Shown piece after piece: positions 1 through 12,210 of a stretch of 62,286 nucleotides of DNA. The stretch spans positions 1 through 62,286 of the forward strand of contig LVLI01000002.1 in assembly GCA_001687465.1 (NCBI GenBank). Direction: 5' to 3'. Position 1 is the first letter of the stretch, and every line of letters starts with the position of its first letter. Made by a program: the position numbers and the translations under genes. Under the pieces are notes generated by a model that saw only the letters and a list, made by a program, of their open reading frames with translations, was not told the origin of the DNA and did not search any database. The DNA is from Halocafeteria seosinensis. Lineage: Eukaryota; Sar; Bigyra; Bicosoecida.

Positions 1-3000
1 AGCGTTGAGTATGAAGAGTGAATTAGCCATAGCATTCTTACCTTCCCAAAACCTGTTGATTGGTTTCGTGCCTGGTGTTAACCAAGCACTTAGTGGGTAT
101 GACGGATGTCCATTCAGATAAAAGACCAGTTCTGTCGTGCTCTTGGAGTTTTCCCAGCGCGATTTAGTGGTCCGGTTCATTCTGCAGCAACAAGGGGAAT
201 AATGGAAGTTCGAAAGAAATGAATCGATGTTGCCAGTTTCATACCGCTCAATCTGAGTCGTTGTCTTCAGATGGGTGTCAATCAATGAAGATGAAAGCAC
301 CCAGAGCGCTGCATCACACTCAAATATTGATTGGAGATGTTCGGAAAGCGATTAGGTACGTACGTCGCATGTCTTCCCCGAAATAGTTGTGTCGCAAATA
401 CTTTATCATTTCGTCCCCGTTGGGAAACACCCTCAGGCCATCGCAGATATGCTGCTCCTTTTCTGCCGCATCAGTCGTGGAGCGACTACTGCTCATGCTC
501 AATAGAGCTCTCTCCAGTGTTCTGCCTCATTGGTTCAGGGACTGTAAGTTGATTAGCCCAAGTCATCGTGTGACTACGCTTACTTGTAATCCGGGAACTG
601 CAGATCAGAATTGTCTCCATTTCGCTGCTCAACTGGCTGATTTCCGTGTCCACCTGCTGGCTGGTGGACCGCCTCCTCTTCCTCATCTGTTTCCACGTAC
701 TTGCTGTCATCCGAGGCACCGCTATCGTTCGCATTCACCTCTTCGGTGTCGGATATTTCGGAGCAATCGGAATCCCTATCATCCTCCTCGTTCTCGACAT
801 GCTCTCCTGCCTGCTCAGCGCCATCGTCTTGGGGTTGGTCCTGTTCCCGCAAGAGCTGCTTCATTCCCCTATTGAACAGTGGACGCAGATAGGAGTTCCA
901 TCTGCAACGCGTAACTCAAGATAATGTTCACGGCTTGGAGAAGTGTATTGCGCCGTTACATACGCCTTCTTTAGGTGATGCAGACAGAGCTGAACATCGA
1001 TCTGTAAAACATCTTTCAGCAGATTTGTCTCGTCACGCCGCGCATGGGGAAATGTGAGTGTTTGAATTTCGTCCATCTCGTCTTTCATGGTGATCCAGGT
1101 CGTCGAATCGGACTCATAAGGAGCATGCATTTGTGACAACTGCTGTGGTCGTACATTTGTAGGCGAAGGAGGGAAACACCACTGAATTCAGTACTCACGT
1201 GCTCTATACTGGCCCGGATATCCGTGTCTTGAATGAATCCGTCCCGAATTTGCCGTTTTAAGAAATCTACTTTTTTCCCTATCGTGACTTTCAGAAATGA
1301 GTATATCTGGGCCTTATCAAAGTCACTGACGAGTTTCTGCAGTCAGTGCAGCTGTCGAGGGTGGGCAGTCTAGATAATGAGCCATCTTAGAAACCGCACA
1401 TACCTTGACATGGCGCTCCATTCTTTTGTCCGGAAAGAAGTTTTGGTAGAAGATTTTCCAGTACTCAGTGAGCGCTTCTTTCCTCCGTCCTTCGCCTTGG
1501 ATAAGTAGGTGTGAAATGACGATTCCTGGACAAGTAAACATACGGAGTCCTGAAAGCTGCCGCACATCGCAAAGTAACAGTCGAAGGAAGCACTCACCTC
1601 TATTGTGCTCCTTCGGAACTCCGAGGATGGGAAAATACGAATATGGCCCCATCTTGGTGCCGTCAATTTGGACAGTATTTATTGAGGAACTGGTTCTGCG
1701 GAGGAAGAGTTCGTGCGCACTCGAAGAGAAGCACACAAATCTCCTATACGAGAAGTGGTGTTCTTTACTGGAGGGCAAACAGTAACGATGGGATCGGGAC
1801 CGGACCGAATATCGTGTTGTTCAATATAGACTGGTCTACATACCTAACGATATTGAATCCTTCAGCTGCCTCATAGGCGACTTGCAGCTCGTCCAATGTG
1901 CTCGCCACCACAGACGGCGCAAATCGCGTGCGCTTCTTCCCCGTGATGTAGAAAGACGAGCGCCTGTAGTGAAGATGAAGAAACGCACATGCATGTAGAC
2001 CGGTTGACTATGGTTGTAGCATACCGAATGTTGGCTACTTCGTCGCTCGTCGGAACTTCCCTGGATTCTCCAATGACTCGGGGAAGTAACGCCCCTGGTA
2101 GAGTGTCGGAGGTACGTAATACTAAGGTAAGTCCTGAGAATCTTAGTATTTCACTTACCTGAGGCATCTGTTTGTGGTCCATCACATGCAGATGTAGACA
2201 GTTGGTCGAAGACGTCCGATTCGAGTGCGCTGTATGTGTGCGGAATGTGCATTTCTCCTCGCCTGCATGTTAGTGATAGTGAAGTGGTGACTATGTTGGC
2301 ATTGAAGTAAATTTCGCCGCAAGGTCACTTACCATTTCAGGAATACTTACCGAGTTGAGTGGCTAACGATTCGAGGGTGTCCGCCACTTCAGACGGAGGG
2401 ACATTCAAAGTACCTGTTTCGGGTAAAGTGCCCGTCAAGGAAACAGGTTCTGTTGAATGCCCTCTTGCTGGAGACACAAACAGTGTTATGTTTAGCGTCA
2501 GCACGAGAACATGGCGACCCGACGATGGTTCTCCTTACCTGCTGGCTGCTGGAGGCGAACGGGTTTCTCCAACTCCTTCCTAATAAAGTCTTCAGGAATT
2601 GCTCCGTTTGCGCCCACCGCGTAACCGGCATCTCTTAGCTGTATCTAATATATAATCCGATAGTGTCCTCATACCGTATCCACTGTACCGCAACAAGACT
2701 TACTCTTCTGACAACGAGCGCATACCTCGTCGTAGCCCTATGATTCTGGGCCCCTCCTCGAAGTTCTCTTGACTTTGCGGTCTGAACCAAGGCTTGCCAC
2801 CTTTCTTTGGGCACTAAATAACGCCATTTGTTCCGGTATTCCTGCAAATTTCCCCCAACCAACTCATCACACAATGAGAAGGAATTGACAAGATATTCAT
2901 TCGGACACTGTGGACATTAAATCCCATTGGTATCGACCTACATGGGTAGGATACGCTACCCAGCTCCGGCCGCTCTCTTCACTAGTATCAGGAATATTCA

Positions 3001-3213
3001 CACGAGTATAAGGGGGAGGTTACGTACGCGAACTATAGTCCCATTTTCGACCGTAAAGTTTCGGAGCTTGGCGCTGAGTTTCCTTTTTTCATTGGTGGCG
3101 TAAATAGAAGAGAGGATGGAGCGTCCCTCGGCTTCTGGCTCAGGTGAGTCCTCGAGCCCTGCATGGCCTCCCTGGAGGATGTCTTTTAGTCTTTGATACT
3201 GAGCGGATTCCAT
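1..3213 (-). CDS. Unrecognised multi-exon protein, 3' end outside the window
   Basis: A series of minus-strand coding segments joined by short GT-AG introns, beginning with the Met at 3213 (MESAQYQRLKDILQGG) and running off the left edge. Well-supported pieces include an exon near 2700-2880 (DELVGGNLQEYRNKWRYL), one near 2546-2638 (LRDAGYAVGANGAIPEDF), one near 2355-2460, one around 1871-1970 in a frame reading SSFYITGKKRTRF, one ending near 965, and a late exon at about 590-900 that is strongly acidic (VETDEEEEAVHQ). Another segment lies at about 350-515 (EKEQHICDGLRVFPNGDEM). I do not recognise the family. No membrane segment or enzyme motif is evident, and the late part looks disordered. 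The exon order is clear but several junctions (1323-1800) are ambiguous, so the span should be taken as one probable gene, not as an exact model. Confidence 0.55.
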
Positions 3214-3692
3214 GTTGGCTCTACACTTTTTGCAGCACGTTGGCGGCTGTTATGGACGAGGCTCTCCAATCCGTTTGAGACGTATTGCTGCTCATGCCGT
3301 GGCAATGTGAAGTGTCGTTGACTCAATGACGTCACTGACTCACTATCGACATGCTATTATTACCGAATTATGCCCGATTAGGATACATTTAAGGGAAGTT
3401 AACTTTTCATTGGTCGGAGGAGAGTCCACAGAACTCCAGAGTCGAACTGATGCAATTGCGTTGGTTTCAGTACCGTGTAGTTTCATTGAGTGCGGATCCG
3501 CCGCTACGGCTTGATTAGACGGACACCAGTTCGGAAGGAGATATGAGGTGCGCATCCGTTCCGTGGTCGCTATCGTATTCAATACAATCGCTGCACTTGA
3601 AAGCTATGTGTATCGCCCTGCAAAAGCATGATCACAATTCCAATATACAGTTCTTTCATCGGAGGAGGAAACAGAATCGCGAAAGATACCGA
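3214..3692. other. Intergenic spacer, nothing recognised
   Basis: About 480 bp between the 5' end of the left-hand gene and the tandem arrays. Short open frames exist on both strands but none has recognisable content or splice support. The sequence just before 3693 (gaaagataccg) leads directly into the first array. Confidence 0.5.
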
Positions 3693-4290
3693 TTACTTCT
3701 ACCACACCATGTCCCCGTACAAGCACTTTATATTGCTCAATTAAGATCAGTGAGTGTGTATTAACCCCCATATGAGATGTCTACATGTAGGAAAGCACTT
3801 CGAGTTCCCCAGGGATTCCACCGATGCCGCTACAGTCCGCTTTAGCGACCAAAGCGCCAAACGTTCCAATCACTTCTACCACACCATGTCCCCGTACAAG
3901 CACTTTATATTGCTCAATTAAGATCAGTGAGTGTGTATTAGCCCCAATATGAGATGTCTACGTGTAGGAAAGTACTTCGAGTTCCCCAGGGATTCCACCG
4001 ATGCCGCTACAGTCCCGCTTTAGCGACCAAAGCGCCAAACGTTCCAATCACTTCTACCACACCATGTCCCCGTACAAGCACTTTATATTGCTCAATTAAG
4101 ATCAGTGAGTGTGTATTAGCCCCAATATGAGATGTCTACATGTAGGAAAGTACTTCGAGTTCCCCAGGGATTCCACCGATGCCGCTACAGTCCCGCTTTA
4201 GCGACCAAAGCGCCAAACGTTCCAATTACTTCTACCACACCATGTCCCCGTACAAGCACTTTATATTGCTCAATTAAGATCAGTGAGTGT
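3693..4290. repeat. Tandem array A, about 178-bp unit, 3.4 copies
   Basis: The unit starts near acttctaccacaccatgtcc and recurs at 3695, 3872, 4050 and 4228, giving spacings of 177, 178 and 178 bp. Copies are nearly identical, with scattered single-base changes, for example cccc(c/a)atatgagatg. The last copy stops after about 62 bp, where array B begins at 4291. No open frame is shared by the copies, so this looks like satellite DNA and not a coding repeat. Confidence 0.95.
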
Positions 4291-4800
4291 AAGTGATTGT
4301 TGCATTAAGGATCCTGAACATGTCAATGATGACCCAGAGTAACGATCAAACTCGGTATACACCCTCTACATTGGTTTAGAATCGTCCGCAAGTTGATTCC
4401 TCCAGGGGTTCAGAGGAAACTCGTCCCGAATCTCGGAAGTCCCCAAGGTCAAGAGATTCTTTATCTAGTATGACTTAAATATTTAAGTGATTGTTGCATT
4501 AAGGATCCTGAACATGTCAATGATGACCCAGAGTAACGATCAAACTCGGTATACACCCTCTACGTTGGTTTTAGAATCGTCCGCAAGTTGATTCCTCCAG
4601 GGGTTCAGAGGAAACCCGTCCCGAATCTCGGAAGTCCCCAAGGTCAAGAGATTCTTTATCTATTATGACTTAAATATTTAAGTGATTGTTGCACTAAGGA
4701 TCCTGAACATGTTAATGATGACCCAGAGTAATGATCAAACTCGGTATACACCCTCTACGTTGGTTTTAGAATCGTCCGCAAGTTGATTCCTCCAGGGGTC
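4291..4800. repeat. Tandem array B, about 195-bp unit, 2.6 copies
   Basis: The unit begins aagtgattgttgcattaagg and recurs at 4291, 4485 and 4680 (spacings 194 and 195 bp). It abuts array A without a gap. The third copy breaks off in gattcctccaggggt near 4798. Copies differ at only a few positions. Confidence 0.95.
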
Positions 4801-5618
4801 CTGTAGAAATCCCTGCATTTATCACACGTAGGAAAACCTTGGTCAATATTGAAGGTGTTGTTGTATCAACGGTCCTGAGGATTCCATTTTGGACTCAAGG
4901 AAGCAACCGAACTGGGTGTGTAGTGACTTCCTTTGTTCTAGACTACCAAGTAGTACACACATACGGTAGGGATTCTCCGTCGGAAGCCTTGAAATACCCT
5001 TGGTAGGAACAAATGTTAAATGGTAAAGGTTAAGTTTCGGTAAATTGAACACGTTGTTCCATTATGGGCCGGAAGAATTCCAAGTTTAACCCATATGTGT
5101 AACCGAACTAGATAATAGATATAAGGATCTGTGCTACAAACCCGTTTCACACTGTACCATAATGTGCGAGTGGACTAGGGCTTTGCTGTAAGCGTCTCCA
5201 TTCCTACAACTTATTGATTAGGGCTGCTGTCTGCTACGAGATGGGTGATACGACTCGAAATGGAAGTGAAGTTGCACACTGGAACCCTCGGGTCCTCCAA
5301 CTTACGACAGGACTGGTAAAGCATATACATTAAACGACGAAACATAAATCAATTGCCCACCAGAAGCATGTATTCTCTTTGACAGGGAACAGTGCTTGCA
5401 GCTTCTTCCCCTGAAACATGCTGAACCAATGTTGAGGCTCTCGATGTAGGGCAGTGGCCAGATGCCTGAACCCACCCCAGCTGACTTCGATTATCACGGA
5501 TCCGCCGTTATCTGCAAATGTGGCGTAACAGCAGATCGCCTGAAGTGCTCCCTCTCAGTTAGGTTTCTCCGAGACCTTCGACACATAAGAATATCCTGGG
5601 CATATCTTGAAAATTCGC
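4801..5618. repeat. Degenerate continuation of array B, then unassigned spacer
   Basis: Two decayed copies of the B unit can be picked out at about 4850 (gttgttgtatcaacggtcct) and about 5048 (gttgttccattatgggccgg), again roughly 195 bp apart. Similarity fades beyond about 5250. No gene is supported here. The stretch borders the 3' end of the MULE transposase gene at 5619. Confidence 0.6.
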
Positions 5619-7771
5619 CTAATCCGACAAACTTGGTCGACCTTTCGGGGGAGGGCCCATGAGTGGTAGCCGAAGCTTCGCGTCTGCTGGATCAGTGTAC
5701 CCGTGTTGTTTCACGTACTCTCTGAGCCCAGGGAAAGTGACAACTGGAAACTCCTCTTCTTGTGGATATTGCTGCAACCAACGAGCCACAGTGCAGTAAT
5801 CATGATTGAACAGAGAAGTGTCCGGGATGCCGTTTTTCGAGGCTGCACACAATAGGTGAACACATGGCTGTGCATCAGTGTCAGGCACACCACAAGAACA
5901 CTTCATCGTCCGCAGGTCCACACTATATGTCTGGCCAGTGGTTTCAATGAAAATACTATCCCCTGTGCCCGATTCAACCCGAGGAGAAAGATCTTCCGCT
6001 TCCTTCCTGAGGTTTTTCAGAATTTCATGTGCGGCAGGTGTTAGTTCATACCCCTTGTCCAAGGCTTGCTTTACCTGGCGCTGATATCTATTGAACCGGT
6101 CTCTTTCAGATAATACCAAGTTAATCACTGCAGGCACAAAGTGGGACGTCCGGGAAGGCTTAAGTGCCTCATTCATGGATTCAACGAGTTGACTAGTGTA
6201 ATAACTGAAGGTAACGCCGCCGCTCCTCTGAAGAGCCTTCACTAAGAACTGATTTGCTGGAGGGAGGGTGAACACCTTTCGCATTTGCTCCTCTGTCAGC
6301 TCCTGAAGCATTCTATTGAGTCTTCTAGAATACTGTTCCGTCGTCTTTGAGGCAGCTACTTTATCCCACAGGTATTGGACCCTTCCAGTAATGGACTTCA
6401 TCGTGTCCCTGCGATGGCCTCCACAACACAGGAAATGGGCATTCTTGAAGAAGCGTGCGAAAGCGTTAGCACCTCCTTTATCTCCGTCTGCAATGAAAAT
6501 GGTCCCCGCGGAATCAATGTCAGGAAAGCTGTCTAAAACGAACTCAAAGAAATCCCCCCAAGAATCACCAGACTCATTCAATAAGTGGAAACCAGCCGAC
6601 ATGCAGCATGCATTGGAATTGGCAGAGTAAGTCCACATACTGAACATTATCCCCGGCCTTCCAATCATGTGGGCAGCGTCACAGATGTAGAGGGGAGGCC
6701 CCCTATCTGTGTGGGTGGTCCTCGGAGACCACCAGAAGGATTTTATGAACCGAGCATCATCGTCAACATGAGGAAGATCGACTGCGTTGGGGTCAAAAGC
6801 CGGCACTTTTCTTTGTTCTTCCTTGGGAAGGGATTTTGAGTAGTGCTTGTGCGCGGACTCCTCGACTCGGATCATTATCCGGCGCATCTCATCTGCACCA
6901 CAGTATTCCACCTTTGCGTTATGTCCTTCCTCAGTAAGTAATTTTGCAAGCGTAGGTGCCATTTTTACAGTCTCTTCGTCACTTCCCTGTACTGTTGCAG
7001 TTGCGATGCTCCTAATTCTGCTTTCCTTTGAACCTGATAACCTCTTGTTCGGTAGAAGGTAGTGTCGTAAGGCGGACCGTATTTCGCCTGCTGTAAGGGA
7101 TCGACGTTGGACGAAATCCAGGTTCCTACTCACGATCCGAGCTAGTTCTTCGGATGAGTAGGCAACCTTTGGAGTTTTTGAGAGAGGTTTACCTCCGTAA
7201 TGTTCCATGGCTTGTCCCTACTGCCGCTTGGGCTAAATGACGCACGCACCAGGAAATCAGGAGTATCTGCGTTCGCTCTTGAGGGATCACTCCAACTAAG
7301 ACTTATTTTCGTCGCGTCTGTCCATTGTTTGGTTGGGCAGACATTCACGAAAGTGGCCAACTCTTTGGCCGCCACTTCGTTTGGAGGAAAAACGTTGCCC
7401 TTTCCAAACAATTTCCTCAGGATTCTTTCGTTTAAGTTCCCGGTAGGTCCTGGGGATTCCTTTTTCGCCGGGCTCCTCCTTGTGGAGGATGGCCTTTTCG
7501 TACAAAGCTCGCCTGAACCGAAGGTAGGAATCGGGTGACTGCTTTGAATCACTGAATATACAAGTGGGTAATCTTACCATCGTTCTTTGTACTCGTCTTC
7601 TCCGGGGGTGCACGGTCCTTGATTGAGTATTTCCCAGTCTTCGGAAGTGTAGAAAAGGGAGCTGTCGGGAGTGTCTGAATCTCCAGCGTCCTCCGCTGCA
7701 CCCGCTCCTGCAGCACCCTGACCGAAAGTATCCTGTGGATCCCTCGGTCTTTTTTGGCTCCTGGTAAGCAT
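5619..7771 (-). mobile_element. MULE-type transposase gene with SWIM zinc finger
   Basis: The main exon (about 7166 down to 5619) encodes a Mutator-like DDE transposase. The first acidic residue sits in ICDAAHM (near 6675) and a second Asp in FIADGDKGG (near 6495), followed by a Cys/His stretch HFLCCGGHRR (near 6425) and a Glu in LVESMNEAL (near 6175). The C-terminal part carries a SWIM finger with the CxCx(n)CxH pattern (CSCGVPDTDAQPCVH, about 5850-5895). SWIM fingers are typical of MULE transposases and bind DNA. An N-terminal exon begins at Met 7771 and ends at a GTAAG donor at 7577. The middle exon (about 7193-7540) is in another frame, so at least two introns are needed and their exact ends are ambiguous. 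Total length is about 690 residues, normal for the family. Terminal inverted repeats were not found. It is divergent to the SAP-NTPase gene, 352 bp away. Confidence 0.8.
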
Positions 7772-8123
7772 TATGCTTAGTGACTACACATACAGATGCA
7801 CTAATAAAAGAGGTGGCTGGGGAATATTCTATGCGCCGGTCGATATTGCAATGATGGGTGTATGACGATGTACAAACCACTGCAGTGACGCCTATTGGGG
7901 CGGAGTTAGTGCATGTTTGAATGTTCACTGTGACCGTTAGTGCAAGAATGAAAGTTTAAACCTTTGTTAGTGTAGATTCGAATATAACAGTTCCCCATTT
8001 TTGCCCTTCGAAGGGAACGAGGGGAAAACGACAAAAAGCATTAGGCACCGCCACAAAGGGGAGACAGAGCGGTGCTTGCTTTCAAATACTGATTAAGTTC
8101 TTTCGTTTGTTTACACTATAGTA
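7772..8123. promoter_or_regulatory. Shared intergenic region between two divergent accessory genes
   Basis: 352 bp separate the start codons of the MULE transposase (minus) and the SAP-NTPase gene (plus), so the stretch probably holds both promoters. It contains the short palindrome cttcgaag near 8008 and an A-rich tract aaaacgacaaaaag near 8023. No specific regulatory motif is recognised. Confidence 0.4.
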
Positions 8124-10872
8124 ATGGCTGCTGCGGGCAAACATTCCCAGCATACCCGCTCTTCAGCTGGCGACGAAGCCGAGGGGAGTCTCGAAATGCT
8201 CACAGTGCCTGAATTGCGGAGCCGATGCAGAAAAGAAGGTATCAAACCTGTACCAAAAACCAAGGGTAAACTGATAGAGGCATTATTTAACCGGAAAGGA
8301 AGTGCCGGCGCTGGTGCAGCTTATCCACGGAGTTCTGTCCAAAGTAGGAAACGCCTTCGGGGATCTGATGGAAATAGCGACAATGAAAGCATGGCGGATG
8401 AGCGCTCATTACCCAAACATGCGAAAGGTGAAATACCTCCGGCACGTCATAGTAAGCTCGGTTATGCACCTTGTGACTGAAAATACGATATTATTCTAGG
8501 TCGCTGATTCAAAATTACAGAGCTTCTAGAATGGCTCGAGGAACGCCCTCGTCCCGGTAAACCGAGGTGGTTAAAGTGGCCCGACTTCAAGCGCCACTTC
8601 GCCGTGGAACCAACGTTGGACTTCAGTGCTCCCCCATTTGTGGAATTGGAAGATCTTACAGAGTACTTGTACGGCTTGATATTTGATCTGAAGAACCCGG
8701 AAACCGGGGAAGAGGAGAGGGGTGAACCTCTACCTCTAACCGAGGATGATATAAATTGGGCCAAGGGCATGGCCAGGAGAGCTCATTCGCTTGCGAAGAA
8801 ATACAGGGAAGGTGTAGCAGGTAAGTGAACACCAAATCTCCAAACGAATTTGTTGTTTTTCTTGGGTGTGTTTTTACGTTAACTACATATGCTACTGGTT
8901 ACTTGTCCCTACGGATTTGTTTGCAGGAGGTGGTGCAGCTTCAAGTTTTATTGGCGGAGCCGGTAAGTACAGTGCGTCTGTTGTGGTTAGTACGGTCTAT
9001 TATCAGTGTTTCACCACATTGTTGTGCGGAGGCGGTGCAGCTTCAAGCTCTAGTGGTAAGTGAGCCCTAACCAGAAATCTTTTTGGTGAATGACGCCGCT
9101 ATTGTGGTTTCGTTCTTTATAACGCCAACGCAGCTCTACTCACTCCCGACGATAGACAAGCTATTATAGCCGAAGTATTGGACAGCCTGGCTCAGGATCC
9201 TCAACTGTTTGAACGAGAAGATGGTTCACACGTCGACCTTCCTCCTCATGACGGGGCAATCTCTGAACGCGGAAGCGAGGTGCATGTGAAAACGATAACT
9301 CTTCCAAAAATGTCCGTTCCGAAGTTTATTCCTTTTGTCGTGGGACACAACGTGGTGCTTCTCCGTCAAGCGACGACTGAACTTCTGGAAGGCTTCTATG
9401 AGTGGATCAGGGAATATCAAGAGTCAGATTCTTTGCAAGTACCCACAAACGTGTTCCTTACGGGGACTGCTGGAATGGGGAAGTCTGTGTTGGTGTGGCA
9501 GCTTATCCAGCGGGTGGTATATGATGAGCGTTGCGTCTTGTACTGCACGAAAGATTCCGATGGGAAGGGTGAAGCCTTTGTGATACGCAGACAGGGAGGC
9601 CAAATATCTGTTCAATGCGTGAATGTCGAGGACATACGCCGACTTGGTGAACAGCATTTAGGTGCGAAGGTTGTTCAGATTATGGACGGTCATCACTCTA
9701 CAAATATGCCGGAAATAGCGGGGGTGAATAGTGTTTGTATTCTCTACGTTTCGTCTATCAGGGACAAGATCTTCAAGGAGAGAAGCAAGAAAAGTGACTG
9801 GACGTATTTCCTCCCAAAATTTTCGAAGGAGGAAACAAGGGTTTTTGCAGAAGTAAGAAGTAAGTATCTGCCCCAGCCAACTCTGGATGAAATCATGGGG
9901 CGTTATGAAGAAGTAGGTGGCTGCCCACGATTCCTGACGAAAGGGAATACCGCATACAAGAAAACATTAAAAGAGCAACAAGATGCGGTAAAATTTCTGA
10001 GGGAGGCATCAATGGATCCAGACGTTTTGCATGATGTGACTTCAACTGTTGCGTCGAAGTTTGTTGTTCACATCGGGGCACGCCCAACTGAATATGAGGA
10101 CCTCAATGAACATCTTCAGAAGTATGCTGTTCAGACTCGAGAGATTGCTTCAGGTCGTGTGAGCCGGTTGATGGTGCTGTATTATAATCTTCAGATGCAG
10201 AAGCTAGGATCAATGTTGACCAGTAGTGACACACCAGCACGGCCTTATTTTTTTGAGAGTGTGGTCATTCAATTTGTACAAAATGGGCCCACACTGTCGT
10301 GGATGGGGAGGAGGAGACGCCGGAGACAGCCATGGAGCTTGCCCAAACTGAAAGCGATCCTGGTGTTGAAAGAGTCGATGAAGCGTGCACATACGTTTGA
10401 GCTTACCGTGGGGCAGCTTTGTGTTCCTGTAGAACGCACGTTCCCCGTTATTGATGCCTGGTCAGCTCACTATCTGGTCCAGGTAACGGTGGCTAAGCGA
10501 CACGCTCTCGACTGGACGAATCCGGTATTTAAGAATGTTTTGAAACAAGTGAGGGAATCCCGACGCCAAAACAGCATAAAAGGAAACATACCGTTTTACT
10601 TTTATGTCCCCGAGGGTCAAACTTGCAAGACTGTAGAGAAAGGCACCCCACCTCATGATGTAGAGGTTTACGTTGTCGCATTGTCCAATCTGCCGGATTG
10701 GACGAGGGCTGCTTGCGAAGACGTCGACCCAGAAGAAGCAGCTGTGCAGCACGAGAGCGCTCATGGCTTTCGGACAATTTATGTCACAGCATCTGAATGC
10801 AATACTTCAACTACTCGTGAAGTTCTCAGTGCTCAGTGGGGAGAGCATTCCAATGTTGGACACCAATTTTGA
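8124..10872 (+). CDS. SAP domain + P-loop NTPase + nuclease-like protein, Crinkler/RHS class
   Basis: Five exons: 8124-8451, 8521-8820, 8927-8962, 9032-9055 and 9134-10872. Together they make 2427 nt, 808 residues plus stop, all junctions GT-AG (one acceptor, GGAG at 9031, is weak). Residues about 24-58 (MLTVPELRSRCRKEG...) resemble a SAP DNA-binding helix-turn-helix. Two micro-exons code for a Gly/Ala/Ser linker. The large last exon has a Walker A loop GTAGMGKS (residues 340-347, nt 9463-9486) and an Asp-containing strand VVQIMDG. Near residues 667-685 lies PVIDAWSAHYLVQVTV, which matches the restriction-endonuclease-like core reported for Crinkler and trypanosome RHS proteins. Such proteins are nuclear effector or genome-conflict factors with proposed transposon ancestry. 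The nuclease reading is by motif only. The divergent transposase neighbour suggests an accessory, possibly mobile, setting. Confidence 0.75.
8927..9055 (+). repeat. Duplicated micro-exon pair (36 nt and 24 nt)
   Basis: Exon 3 (8927-8962) and exon 4 (9032-9055) of the SAP-NTPase gene share the block ggtggtgcagcttcaag / ggcggtgcagcttcaag, and each is followed by a GTAAGT donor. Together they add a GGGAASSFIGGAG-GAASSSS linker. The similarity suggests one arose by duplication of the other. Confidence 0.75.
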
Positions 10873-12210
10873 GACCCTTTCAAATCTGGTCTTACTCACA
10901 TGAGAAAACGGTGACTTGATACCCCATAGAAAATCAAAGCCGCTGACGCTATTGAACAACAAAATTTGTTAAAATTTTCACGTGCAGCTCAACGAGTCGA
11001 AGGCCACTCTCGTAAGAGCTTTTCGCGCTGGTGTAAAGGAAACGAGATTACGTCACTGTGAATAATGACACAAATTCCATACTCATAATAGATTAGGACA
11101 CTGCCAGTATAATGGTGAATCCAGAATTTCCATTTTCGTCTTTACATATTGTATTATCATCGTCTTCTTCTTGAAGGGTACGGTCTGCAGTGGCGACCTC
11201 CACCTCTCCGGTCCCTGCTATACAAGCAGTCGCTAGCGCAAACAAGGCTTGACCTGTACGCAGACATGATGGGTAGCTCATCCCTTTCGCGATGGAAGCG
11301 ACTGGAGGCTTTGGACTCCGAAGTTCGGAGACGATGCGTATCCCTTCCTCAAACATCTGGCACAGAGATTCCCGGGGACAGTGAAAGGAGCGTGGGACCA
11401 ACAAAACTACCAACAAGAAGCTGGTGATGTCTCGGCTATGCCTGTGCTTGATGAGAGAGAACGTCAAAACGATCCGGCATTTCGCGACTACCATGCAAAT
11501 TGAAATGTAAATAGAATAGTATCATCTTGCTCGTAGATTCTTCCGGCAGGACGTATACAACAGTGTCCTAGTCACTCCTAGGCAAACCGGGCTGGTCGCC
11601 CGGGGGGAGTGAGCCGGGCCGAGGGACCGGGCACGCCTTTGCAGGCTGGCTGAAGGGATTAAACTGAGTTTACTAGTGTATTGATACTACAAATTCGAGT
11701 GAGATGGTCTCCGTGCGCTCTCTTTTGATGAGTAGAGCCCCTCTAAGCACAGCGGCTACGCTAGTTGCGGTGTGAAAGGAACGATGGAGGCAAGAATGGT
11801 GCCGATACGTGTAACAGAGAACGGATAGCTTATCGTTCGTCGGTGAAATAGACGTATGGCGATTGAGTTTGGTTAATGTTACTTGCTTGCTGAATTGGTT
11901 CGACCGTCTGCGGTTAGGTGGTATCAACGAGATCGTCCACTGACAGGAAACGCCTTCGGAGAGCGGCCACAAGCGCGACTACTGCTGTTTCTAGGACTGC
12001 ACATCCAGTGCTTCGTTGGACGTTATGGTACAGGGTATGTGTTTCGGCGCGATTCCTCCGCATCGTTCTGTCGCCTCTGCCACGCTACATTTTCGGGAGA
12101 GTAAAGAGCTTGTCGACACAATTCTTCTCGGAAGCCGATCTCATCGACTCGATCACCGACTGCTAAGGGCCACATCTGCGCAGAAGTCCACAATCTAGGG
12201 AGCTTATATA
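10873..12210. other. Spacer without supported gene
   Basis: 1.3 kb between the SAP-NTPase gene and the 3' end of the Ulp1-like gene. Opposing open frames of 92-133 codons cover 11093-11494, but neither has family features or splice support, and they overlap each other. A GC-rich hairpin segment is at 11573-11635 (listed separately). The stretch 11880-12200 is evenly mixed sequence with only short, unrecognised frames. Confidence 0.5.
11573..11635. other. GC-rich hairpin segment
   Basis: The segment can fold with outer arms cactcc (11573) and ggagtg (to 11611) enclosing an inner stem ccggg/cccgg (ccgggctggtcgcccgg). It is followed by gagccgggccgagggaccgg. Its composition contrasts with the A/T-richer flanks. 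Function unknown. Confidence 0.5.

Noticed and set aside
7167-7577. Apparent ultra-short introns of 25-26 nt in the MULE gene (7552-7577, 7479-7503, 7167-7192)
   Set aside because: All three are GT-AG and restore one frame, but other acceptor/donor choices giving 39-nt and 53-nt introns also restore it. Similar 26-29-nt candidates at 18648-18676 and 22165-22190 have better alternatives of 66-67 nt. Chance GT-AG pairs are common at this scale.
11093-11494. Minus-strand frame of 133 codons with an overlapping plus-strand frame
   Set aside because: No family features, no splice partners, and composition typical of random open frames.
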